From: Gammaproteobacteria bacterium
GTDB lineage: Bacteria > Pseudomonadota > Gammaproteobacteria > Pseudomonadales > Pseudohongiellaceae
NCBI GenBank assembly: GCA_002730035.1
Contig: PBYU01000094.1
Coordinates: 1-64,000, forward strand
Length of the DNA: 64,000 bases
Direction: 5' to 3'
Position numbers and translations under genes: made by a program. Below are positions 1 to 7,272 of the stretch, in pieces (position 1 is the first letter of the stretch; each line of letters opens with the position of its first letter). The notes under the pieces are model-generated. The model saw only the letters and a list, made by a program, of their open reading frames with translations. It did not search any database and was not told the DNA's origin.

Positions 1-372
1 AAATCCTTCGCGGTGGTTCGAAAACCAATGCTTCTTTTCGGATAGTACTTAACCGATTTTGTTGGAGCTATTCTAGAAAGCGCCCCCAAGCACCATCTCT
101 TTCAAATCTTTCAAACCAGACTCTGATCAAAGCATTCTGACCGCTTTGATCAACCGGGATTGAGAAAAATTTCTCTTTCTTTTGTCTGCTTGCATCCAAA
201 GTGACATCCATGTCACGATGCGTTGCTCTACCTCCTGCTTCTGCCCACCAGGGGCCGCTCAATGGCATCCTGCCATCGCGGCATTAGTGCATCCATGCAC
301 GTCATGGTGGAAATGCAGGCTTTGTCGGGAACAAAGCCCTGCCATGCTGTCGTGGGCAGTATCCTTCCTACC
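1..372. repeat. Gene-free left end: repeat copy A
   Basis: I see no convincing gene here. Bases 1-30 match bases 1316-1345 almost exactly (core ATCCTTCGCGG, then GTTCGAAAACCAATG). Bases 71-95 (TTCTAGAAAGCGCCCCCAAG, then CACCA) match 1387-1413. Bases 220-241 (GCGTTGCTCTACCTCCTGCT) recur exactly at 4760-4781, and the TCGTGGGCA stretch near 352 recurs near 4789. This is therefore one of three diverged copies of a long intergenic repeat, cut by the window edge. Reverse-strand reading of copies A and B gives faintly similar peptides, so the repeat may descend from a coding sequence, but none is open enough to call. Confidence 0.6.
124..342. repeat. Array of five short hairpins
   Basis: Five near-perfect inverted repeats occur in 220 bases. 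They are TGATCAAAGC/GCTTTGATCA (124-133 with 143-152), GTGACAT-CC-ATGTCAC (201-216), ATGGCA-TCC-TGCCAT (262-276), GTGCAT-CC-ATGCAC (287-300) and GGCTTTGT-CGGGA-ACAAAGCC (318-338). Two share an AT-CC-AT centre with different outer arms. This resembles REP-type palindrome clusters. No transposase gene lies next to it. Confidence 0.55.
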
Positions 373-1113
373 CTATCTTTTAGGGATCCCAATAACCAGC
401 CCGCCCTCTTGTGTCTGTGTGTAGAGCCCTAATTCGTTAACAGGCTCGGTCAAATCAAAACTTCTCGTAAATTGACTTCCACCGGTGAAGTTGGATACCG
501 TGCTATTAGTGTTGTTTGATAAGATCTGCGTAAGTGTTCCATTAACAGTAAAAAGGCTTGCCTCTAGATCTGTGCTGATCTCCAATTCGTGATCTGAGGG
601 AATTTGAATAAGAACCTGATATTCAGTCTCTGTTTCATTAAGACTGAACTGTAGTGACTCAGAGCTAGAACTACTTCCGTTAGAATCTGATGCTCCTAAT
701 CCCGAAGAGGAGTTAAGATTTAAATCCGCCTGTTGCTGCGCGCGTTGTATTCGTCTGTTTCGTTCGATTGAATTTGTTCTATAATTTTGTCCAACTAGGC
801 GAGTGGTGTTTTGCGGATCAATAGACGCATCTTCTTGACCCCGCAAGGATCCCAATCGTGCCTCTACGGTGTCTAGAATTGATAAATTCTCACCCTGCAG
901 GCTAGTGGTGTTTTGCGGATCAATAGACGCATCTTCTTGATTCAGCAAGGATTCCAATCGTCCCTCAACGCTGTCTGGAAGTGATGAATTCTCATCCTGC
1001 GAGACCTCCAGCATTTCATCCGAATCCCACAGAAAATAAGAACCAGTCAAAAACCCAAGCAGGCATACAAATAAAAACGATAAGAGTAATCGAAACTTGA
1101 TTTCAGGTTTCAT
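373..1113 (-). CDS. Membrane-anchored alpha-crystallin (Hsp20)-like protein
   Basis: The predicted product is 246 aa. The ATG at 1113 is preferred over an upstream start because GGGAGG lies just before it and the protein then opens with one hydrophobic segment (residues about 8-28). A low-complexity region follows with two 34-residue repeats sharing the block QEDASIDPQNTT, then a Ser/Asn-rich linker. The last 95 residues have the layout of an alpha-crystallin domain: ETETEYQVLIQIP, then LFTVNGTLT, then SQFTRSFDL, and finally GGLVIGIPK, which corresponds to the GVLTITLPK end of small heat-shock proteins. The domain would sit outside the cytoplasm. The gene looks AT-rich beside its neighbours. 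The domain call is by eye; the function is unknown, perhaps envelope chaperoning. Confidence 0.6.
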   Translation of the reverse strand: MKPEIKFRLLLSFLFVCLLGFLTGSYFLWDSDEMLEVSQDENSSLPDSVEGRLESLLNQEDASIDPQNTTSLQGENLSILDTVEARLGSLRGQEDASIDPQNTTRLVGQNYRTNSIERNRRIQRAQQQADLNLNSSSGLGASDSNGSSSSSESLQFSLNETETEYQVLIQIPSDHELEISTDLEASLFTVNGTLTQILSNNTNSTVSNFTGGSQFTRSFDLTEPVNELGLYTQTQEGGLVIGIPKR

Positions 1114-1535
1114 GCCCCCTCCCGGCAATAAGCTTAAGCTGGCCTGAAACTGTAATAACCTACACAAAGTCAGACCAAAAACAAATAGATTAATAGGTAA
1201 ATATGTAGGGGGGTGTCGTGAAATTTTTAAGAATTTGGTCAATTCTATAGCACACTTTGATTTCGCTCTTTTAACTCATTGATTTAACTGATGAATCGGT
1301 CACGCGACCTACTTAAAATCCTTCGCGGTTGTTCGAAAACCAATGTCTCTTTCAATCAATTGATTAAACGAATAACTGAGGAATCCTTCTAGAAATCGTC
1401 CCCCTGGGCACCAATCCTCCTCGGTCCAGACCTGACTAATAGGCCTGCCACTTTTGTCTATTGCGAATTTGCAATTAGTTAAGTTACTAATTTATCAGTG
1501 TCCCTTAGTTTTTTTTCGATGGAATTAGCCTGACG
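1114..1535. repeat. Gene-free stretch with repeat copy B
   Basis: Bases 1246-1345 form copy B of the long intergenic repeat. It starts TATAGCACACTTTG, passes through GAATCGGTCAC and ends GTTCGAAAACCAATG. The same order occurs at 4586-4684. The TTCTAGAAATCGTCCCCCTG module at 1387-1413 matches copy A. No open gene was recognised. Confidence 0.6.
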
Positions 1536-1925
1536 TCATTCGGTCGGGAGCTGGGGTAGATGGTCCTGAATCTGGTACCAAGGCGCTTTACTGCTGGTAT
1601 GGATGTGGGTCGATGGCGCGAACCCATGGTCACCGTCAAGGGTTCTTGCGTAGACCCCTGCCAGATTGTGATCAGGGGCGACACCGATAAGGCTCGACCC
1701 GCAATGGCGGCAAAAGCAGCGGAATATGCCCGGACTTGACTCATATCTAGTGAGATGTTCCTCTCCCTCACGCCATTCCACACTGTCATAGGTGATCCAG
1801 GCGGCAGGAGTGAATGCACTTCCCGTGATCTTCTGACAGTTGTGACAGTGGCAGAGTCCCATGGACGTGATCTCGCAGGTAATGGCGTATTGCACGCGCC
1901 CGCATAAACAGCTACCCAATATCAT
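1536..1925 (-). CDS. GFA/CENP-V family zinc protein
   Basis: The 129-aa product matches the small GFA (glutathione-dependent formaldehyde-activating enzyme-like) fold in size and cysteine layout: SCLCG (C6, C8), LCHCHNC (C25, C27, C30) and CFCRHCG (C70, C72, C75). These bind one or two zinc ions in family members. No signal peptide is seen, so it is cytoplasmic. Most members have no proven substrate, and formaldehyde-glutathione chemistry is only the historical label. It stands alone, with no co-directional neighbour closer than about 200 bases and no formaldehyde dehydrogenase nearby. Confidence 0.85.
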   Translation of the reverse strand: MILGSCLCGRVQYAITCEITSMGLCHCHNCQKITGSAFTPAAWITYDSVEWREGEEHLTRYESSPGIFRCFCRHCGSSLIGVAPDHNLAGVYARTLDGDHGFAPSTHIHTSSKAPWYQIQDHLPQLPTE

Positions 1926-2141
1926 CTTCGGCGCCCTCGTGTTTCCCCAAACCTTTGATAGGTCAGTATAACTGAGCTATAACGAAAGCTACAAAGAGGG
2001 GGCCATAGGGGATACTGAAGACAATAAAATAACCAAATTTTTTGTGCTTCCAACAAAAGGCGGCTTTAGAAACAATGGGGACAGATTGTCGATTGATTCT
2101 ACTCTTAGCTTATTGATCATTTAGCCTGAAGTATTTTTGGA

Positions 2142-3335
2142 TTAGTCTGTCAACATCTCATCGATCGCCGCATAAAAGGCGCCCCGATGCTGGCTGTATT
2201 CTCGGCCGACAGCGGTAGTCCAGGCACTTATCACTGCTATGACCAGATCGCTCTCGGGATTTATATAGATGCCCTGCCCGTAGATACCGATAGCGGAGTA
2301 ACTGTCGTCTCCAGATAACCACCACAGATACCCATAACCAGGATTGCCTGAAGAAGGATTAATGGCTTCCGCCATATATCCTTCTGGAACTATTCGAGTA
2401 CCATCGGCAAGCACCCCATCATTCAGGGCAAACATGCCGAGTCTGCCATAATCTCGCAGCGTCGCATTGATGCAACATCCGCCGCGTTCGCCAGCATTTC
2501 CATGGGTAGCCCAATTTGCATCCGACTCCATACCCCAGGGCTGCCAGATCTTGTTCTCAAGATAAGTAGAAAGATTGTTACCGATAGCGGCGCGCACAGC
2601 GGCACCAACCAGGTTAGTTTCTCCAGTATTGTAGTTGAAGACCTCACCTGGTGCCGCGACACGCTCCTTGCTGCCAAGAAACCGCATAAGGTCCATTACG
2701 TTGTTGGGTGCTGTCGCCACATCTGATCGTAGATCCGCGTAATCTTCATTCCACTGTACGCCTGACGACATTTGCAATACATTACGTAGCGTCACCTGAT
2801 CGTAGGAAGAACCCTTAAGGCGCGGCAGGTAGTCGGTGACCTTGTCATCCACACTCTCAATGTAGCCATCCTGAATCGCCGCACCGAGCAACATGGAAGT
2901 TACTGACTTGGCCATGGAGAAGGAAACCCAAAGACTCTCGTCATTGTTACCGAGGCCATAGCGTTCAAGCTTTATCTCTCCGTTTTTTATCACCAGCAAA
3001 CCGCCAACATGGTTGCGGAGCATATAATCATCCAGCGAATAGCTTTGGTTGCCAACGTTGTAGCGAAAATCGGAAAAATCCACGAAATCATCAGGTAATG
3101 CCAAGGTGTGCTCGCCACTGCGAATTTCTCGAGTGGGGTACAGGGCCGCCCAATTTCGGAAGCGAATAATCTGGTCATCATTACCCCCTGCACTCAAAGC
3201 GCTGCCTGTAGTGGGGAGGTTTTGTAGATCGAGGGCTGGATCGGCATAGCGGGGAGTCTGCGCGGCAAGGGTAAAACTAGTGAAAACGCAGAGCGCTAAA
3301 ATTGCTCTAGTGATTGCAGTTTTTCTTGAACTCAT
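2142..3335 (-). CDS. Exported serine hydrolase (class C beta-lactamase-like)
   Basis: The 397-aa product belongs to the serine beta-lactamase-like/esterase family. The ATG at 3335 is chosen because AGGAG lies 8 bases upstream; an ATG ten codons earlier lacks this. A signal peptide precedes AAQTPRYADP. The catalytic SMAK tetrad (S140, K143) and the YNT motif (Y235) are present, followed by GYGYLWW. Members act as esterases, D-aminopeptidases or weak beta-lactamases; which applies cannot be told. It follows the esterase at 3367-4200 by 31 bases on the same strand, so the two probably form an operon of periplasmic hydrolases. Confidence 0.85.
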   Translation of the reverse strand: MSSRKTAITRAILALCVFTSFTLAAQTPRYADPALDLQNLPTTGSALSAGGNDDQIIRFRNWAALYPTREIRSGEHTLALPDDFVDFSDFRYNVGNQSYSLDDYMLRNHVGGLLVIKNGEIKLERYGLGNNDESLWVSFSMAKSVTSMLLGAAIQDGYIESVDDKVTDYLPRLKGSSYDQVTLRNVLQMSSGVQWNEDYADLRSDVATAPNNVMDLMRFLGSKERVAAPGEVFNYNTGETNLVGAAVRAAIGNNLSTYLENKIWQPWGMESDANWATHGNAGERGGCCINATLRDYGRLGMFALNDGVLADGTRIVPEGYMAEAINPSSGNPGYGYLWWLSGDDSYSAIGIYGQGIYINPESDLVIAVISAWTTAVGREYSQHRGAFYAAIDEMLTD

Positions 3336-3366
3336 TGAGGGGCTCCTGTGTTTCTTCAAATTCAAA

Positions 3367-4200
3367 TTACTTCTTCAAATGACCATCAAACCACTCAATC
3401 ATTGCGCCAATATAATCCGGTGGATTCACTGCACCGGGAAACGTAGGACCGTGGCCAGCATTCGGAATGGTGATGAGATGTGCTGCTACTCCAGCTTGCT
3501 CCAGTGCCGCCAGTAAAACTTCTGACTGCTCAAAAGGAACCGTTTCGTCGACATCGCCATGCAACAACAAAAGCGGTGGATCATCGCGGGACACGAAATC
3601 GATAGGCGACGCCTCGGTCACTCTATCAGAGTCCGGGTCCATGCGTGCAAAGTCAGTCACAGGCGCCCTTGCCAATACAGTCTGCACCTTGCCGCTAACT
3701 TGGTTAATGGGATCTCGATCTTCCGGATCGCCATTGCCGTCCAATAATCCCAGCATGCTCACCAGGTAACCGCCAGAAGAACCCCCGACCGCACCGATAT
3801 GATTAGGCTCGATGCCATAATCGTCGGCATGATAACGGACATAACGAACGGCACGTTGCACATCCAGCACAGCTTCGGAAATCTCAAACTTCGGAATGGC
3901 ACGATGGTTTAATGAGAAGATGGTATAGCCCTGTTCCACTAAAGGCGCGCCAAAGATTCGCACCTGGCTCTCGCTGAGCTGGGGCGCGTCGTAGGATAGC
4001 GGTCTTCTGAATCCACTTCCCGAGACATGAACGATGGCATAACCATTCGGATTTTCTGGATGGTGTACGTCCATCACCAGAGCTAGACCGGACACCATAC
4101 CGATGACGACATCCTTTTCAATTTTTGATTCTGCGAAAACTGGTGAAGGAGCAAGCAGTATACTTGTAACTAGTATGATTAGTTTCTGTCTGGAAGACAT
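3367..4200 (-). CDS. Exported alpha/beta hydrolase (carboxylesterase-like)
   Basis: The 277-aa product has an N-terminal signal peptide ending near VFA-ES and an alpha/beta-hydrolase core. The nucleophile is S142 in GGSSGG, the acid D218 in HGDVDET and the histidine H250 in NAGHG. The usual HGGG oxyanion motif is replaced by HVSGSG. It most resembles small acetyl-esterase/BD-FAE-like proteins, so an ester substrate is inferred. The ATG is supported by AGGAG 7 bases upstream. It is the first gene of a two-gene unit with the serine hydrolase at 2142-3335. Confidence 0.85.
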   Translation of the reverse strand: MSSRQKLIILVTSILLAPSPVFAESKIEKDVVIGMVSGLALVMDVHHPENPNGYAIVHVSGSGFRRPLSYDAPQLSESQVRIFGAPLVEQGYTIFSLNHRAIPKFEISEAVLDVQRAVRYVRYHADDYGIEPNHIGAVGGSSGGYLVSMLGLLDGNGDPEDRDPINQVSGKVQTVLARAPVTDFARMDPDSDRVTEASPIDFVSRDDPPLLLLHGDVDETVPFEQSEVLLAALEQAGVAAHLITIPNAGHGPTFPGAVNPPDYIGAMIEWFDGHLKK

Positions 4201-4976
4201 GGAGTTCTCCTTATTATTGATTTGTCTGTAGCTCCTTTAAAAAGGTGCTGGAGCGGTCAATTATTTAGTGTGACGAAGATTCCTTTCAAACAATGCAACG
4301 ATCGTCTTTTCAAATAAAACAACGAATGAATGTATTCTGTGGCGTTTAAGTCACTAGTTGAGGTGTATCTTATTCAGTAGCGCCAACTGCTTCGAGTATA
4401 AGTAGGATTAAAGCTATGTCAATTGGAACCCACACCTTCATTTGGCGAAAATTATTGTCTTGCTAGCACTGGAAACCTTCGGAAATACGTAAATCTGCCT
4501 AAATCTCCACGCCATCTATTAAATGGGGTCAAAGTATAGATACAGTATTCTGGACACAATCAATCGATGAATCCATAGCACACTCTATAGCACACTTTGT
4601 TTTAACTCGTTGATTCAATTAGCGAATCGGTCACACAGTCTACTGAAAATCCTTCGTGGTGGTTCGATTGTCGGAAACCATTGACATGTTTGCGGTTAGA
4701 GACCTTCGACTAGCTTCAGCGTATTTCCAAATATCGTATCCCTCTCGGCAACTGCTCCTGCGTTGCTCTACCTCCTGCTTCTATGCAGTCGTGGGCACTA
4801 CTTCTTCCCAGCCTTCTGCACAAAAAATAAATCTGTCCCCTTTTGTCGCAGTCAAATCTATTCCATCTCCGTGAAGTAAGGTTGTGCTGGCGCAAAATTG
4901 CTGGCATTTTTCCGAGCTAACCAATGTGCTATCCTCGTCTAAAGCGGCAATTGTGTTACTCAAACTCGGAATTACT
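4201..4976. repeat. Gene-free stretch: repeat copy C and two small repeats
   Basis: About 780 bases hold no convincing gene. Bases 4586-4684 are copy C of the long intergenic repeat (TATAGCACACTTTG through GGAAACCATTG), preceded by a second partial TAGCACACT. Bases 4760-4781 repeat the GCGTTGCTCTACCTCCTGCT block of copy A. Bases 4520-4547 are a diverged copy of the 28-bp TGGGGTCAGAGTA-type repeat, and 4824-4841 (ATAAATCTGTCCCC) is a GGGACAG-type repeat half. The promoters of the hydrolase operon and the dehalogenase-like gene must lie here. Confidence 0.6.
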
Positions 4977-5984
4977 ATGCGAAAAACAATAGTTATCACC
5001 GCAATTCAAATTTTTCTGTTCAGCTTCGGTACGAGCAACGCTGACGAGATCAAGCCAGGCGTTTATCGAACACCCGATGACAGATTTGAAAATCTTCCAG
5101 GCTATGACTTTGAGTCCAACTACCAGTACATCGACGGCTATCGAATTCATTATCTCGACGAGGGGCCACGCACCGGGCCTGTAGTATTACTAATTCATGG
5201 CGAACCCAGCTGGTCGTATCTTTACCGTAAGATGATTCCGGTCTTTGTGGATGCTGGTTACCGTACGATTGTTCCAGATCTGCTAGGTTTTGGCAGATCC
5301 GACAAACCAGTCAGTCGCAGTGACTACAGTTACTCGGGCCAGGTCAGCATTATCAGTCAATTGATTACTGATCTTGATCTCTCAGAAATCTCTGCCTTTT
5401 TTCAAGATTGGGGTGGTTTAGTTGGTCTTAGAGTAGTCACTGAATATCCAGATCGTTTTACTCACGTTGCGGTCGGAAATACTGCCTTTCCAGCAGGCCC
5501 AGGTGAGGATGGCATAATTATCGGAGCCGAGTTCGATTCAGTTAATTCCGATGTACGGTTACAGCCAGGCGATGGCTTTCCCGAATGGTTACGTTACAGC
5601 CAGCAAGTGCCTGAACTGCAGGCGAGTTTCGTGGTGCAGTGGGGTACTGTGAGGACGTTGCCCCCGGAAGTACTTGCGGCTTACGATGCCCCGTTTCCCG
5701 ATGACCGATATAAAGCGGGCAGCCGAGTGATGCCTACCCTGGTGCGGAGCCAGATCGCAACTAATCGCGAGGCATGGACTGTACTCGAAAACTGGGAAAA
5801 GCCATTTTTAACCACCTTCTCCGACAGTGATCCAATAACGAGAGGAGGCTATACACCATTTCAGCAACGCATCCCAGGAGCTCAGGATCAACCCCATACC
5901 ACGGTCAGTGAAGCAGGGCATTTCCTCCAAGAAGATAAGGGAAATGAATTGGCGAACTATCTTGTAGAGTGGTTTCAACGCTAG
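4977..5984 (+). CDS. Exported haloalkane dehalogenase-like hydrolase
   Basis: The 335-aa product starts at the ATG at 4977, which places a signal peptide (ending near SNA-DE) at the N terminus; the frame is open further upstream but that stretch looks non-coding. Family motifs are clear: HGEPSWSYLYRK (residues 74-85), DLLGFGRSDKP, the nucleophile D144 with halide-binding W145 in FQDWGG, an acid near D283/D285 (TFSDSDP) and H315 in AGHFLQED. QDWGG separates haloalkane dehalogenases from epoxide hydrolases (usually GHDWGG) and esterases (GxSxG). Hydrolytic dehalogenation of small haloalkanes (EC 3.8.1.5) is therefore inferred. Export is unusual, since characterised members are mostly cytoplasmic. 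Confidence 0.75.
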   Translation: MRKTIVITAIQIFLFSFGTSNADEIKPGVYRTPDDRFENLPGYDFESNYQYIDGYRIHYLDEGPRTGPVVLLIHGEPSWSYLYRKMIPVFVDAGYRTIVPDLLGFGRSDKPVSRSDYSYSGQVSIISQLITDLDLSEISAFFQDWGGLVGLRVVTEYPDRFTHVAVGNTAFPAGPGEDGIIIGAEFDSVNSDVRLQPGDGFPEWLRYSQQVPELQASFVVQWGTVRTLPPEVLAAYDAPFPDDRYKAGSRVMPTLVRSQIATNREAWTVLENWEKPFLTTFSDSDPITRGGYTPFQQRIPGAQDQPHTTVSEAGHFLQEDKGNELANYLVEWFQR

Positions 5985-6193
5985 ATCTGGGAGCTAAGCC
6001 TATAATCAGAGGTAATAAAAGGCGCAATTCAGCTATTACGAAGTTTTACCATTAGGCAATCCGCGTCTTCAAGACTACTTCCTCGCCAACCTGGAGTACT
6101 AATTGCTGCTTGTAAAATCACTAGAACCGGCGTAATTTCGGACGCATGACTCATTAAATATCCTGGTACAAATAAAAACTGTTGGAGGTTCAA

Positions 6194-7204
6194 ATGAACA
6201 GCAGAATTCTAGCCAAACCAATTCTGGCATTAGCCAGCATCTTGGTTGCTCCCCTGATTTTGGCACAATCTGATGATTTTCCACGTACCGAGTTCGGCCA
6301 GCCTGATCTACAGGGCACCTATACTTTTAGAACACTTACTCCGATGAATCGTCCGCGTGAGTTGGAAAACTTTGAAGTCTTGACTGCTGAACAGGCCAAG
6401 GAGTGGGAGGCGTTCGAGAATCGCCGCCAGAACCGAGACCTGATTATTGACTCTGTAGGCGGAGCCGGATATCCCCCGGGAGTTATCTCCTACAACAATT
6501 TCTGGTATGAACGGGGCGTGCAAACTGTCGCCGATCGCCGAACCTCGCTAATTTATGATCCGCCTAATGGCAGACAACCAGCGCGTAACGCTGCGGGTCG
6601 AGAACGTGGCGCTGCCTATGGGCAGATGGTGTTCGAGAGCGCCGGCCCCGAAGGCCGCACCACCGTTGACCGCTGCCTGGTAGGATTCAATGCCGGTCCG
6701 CCGATGACTCCCAGCGCCTATAACAATAATTTGCAGCTCATCCAAACTGAAGACCATATCGTAATCGTAAACGAGATGGTTCACACGGCGCGAATAATCA
6801 GACTGGATAGTGAGCACCACACGAAACAGCTCAAGTGGGAAGGAGATTCAGTCGCGCACTGGGAAGATGACACACTGGTTGTTCACACTCAGAATTACTA
6901 TCACGACTATAACTACAGCGGCTCGTCTGACCAGGCTCAGATAACCGAACGTTTCACCAGAATCGATGCAGATACTCTGAACTACGATTTTACTGTCGAA
7001 GACTCACTGACATGGGACCAGACCTGGTCTGGAAAATTTCCTTTGCGCCGTGCGGCTGACCCGCTATATGAATATGCCTGTCACGAGGGTAATCACGGCC
7101 TGGTTGGCATTCTCGCCGGCTGGAGACGTTATGAATCCATGGGATTCAACGGTGACGGCTCGCCTAAATCTGATACCGGCACGGTTGATACAGAAGAGAA
7201 TTAG
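6194..7204 (+). CDS. Secreted CHEGN-motif family protein, copy 1
   Basis: The 336-aa secreted protein is of unknown function and starts at the ATG at 6194, with GGAGG 5 bases upstream. A signal peptide (ending LILA-QSDDF) is followed by PRTEFGQPDLQGTYTFR. Mid-protein blocks are DRCLVGFNAGPPMTPSAYNN, EMVHTARIIRLDSEHHTKQL and GDSVAHWEDDTLVV. The C-terminal signature is YEYACHEGNHGLVGILAGWR. The same blocks occur in the genes at 23295-24275 and 49155-50189 and in a remnant at 13544-13735. Two conserved cysteines could form a disulfide. Similar proteins are common as paralogue sets in environmental bacteria, but I know of no assigned activity. It is closest to the copy at 23295. Confidence 0.7.
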   Translation: MNSRILAKPILALASILVAPLILAQSDDFPRTEFGQPDLQGTYTFRTLTPMNRPRELENFEVLTAEQAKEWEAFENRRQNRDLIIDSVGGAGYPPGVISYNNFWYERGVQTVADRRTSLIYDPPNGRQPARNAAGRERGAAYGQMVFESAGPEGRTTVDRCLVGFNAGPPMTPSAYNNNLQLIQTEDHIVIVNEMVHTARIIRLDSEHHTKQLKWEGDSVAHWEDDTLVVHTQNYYHDYNYSGSSDQAQITERFTRIDADTLNYDFTVEDSLTWDQTWSGKFPLRRAADPLYEYACHEGNHGLVGILAGWRRYESMGFNGDGSPKSDTGTVDTEEN

Positions 7205-7272
7205 TGCGCATACTAATATCTAAAGTTATTGGGAGTAGTTGGGCGGTTTCAAGTGAGTGGCTTGGATTTACT

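Noticed and set aside
124-342. CRISPR array
   Set aside because: The hairpin arms differ from one another and there are no direct repeats with regular spacers; no cas gene is in the window.
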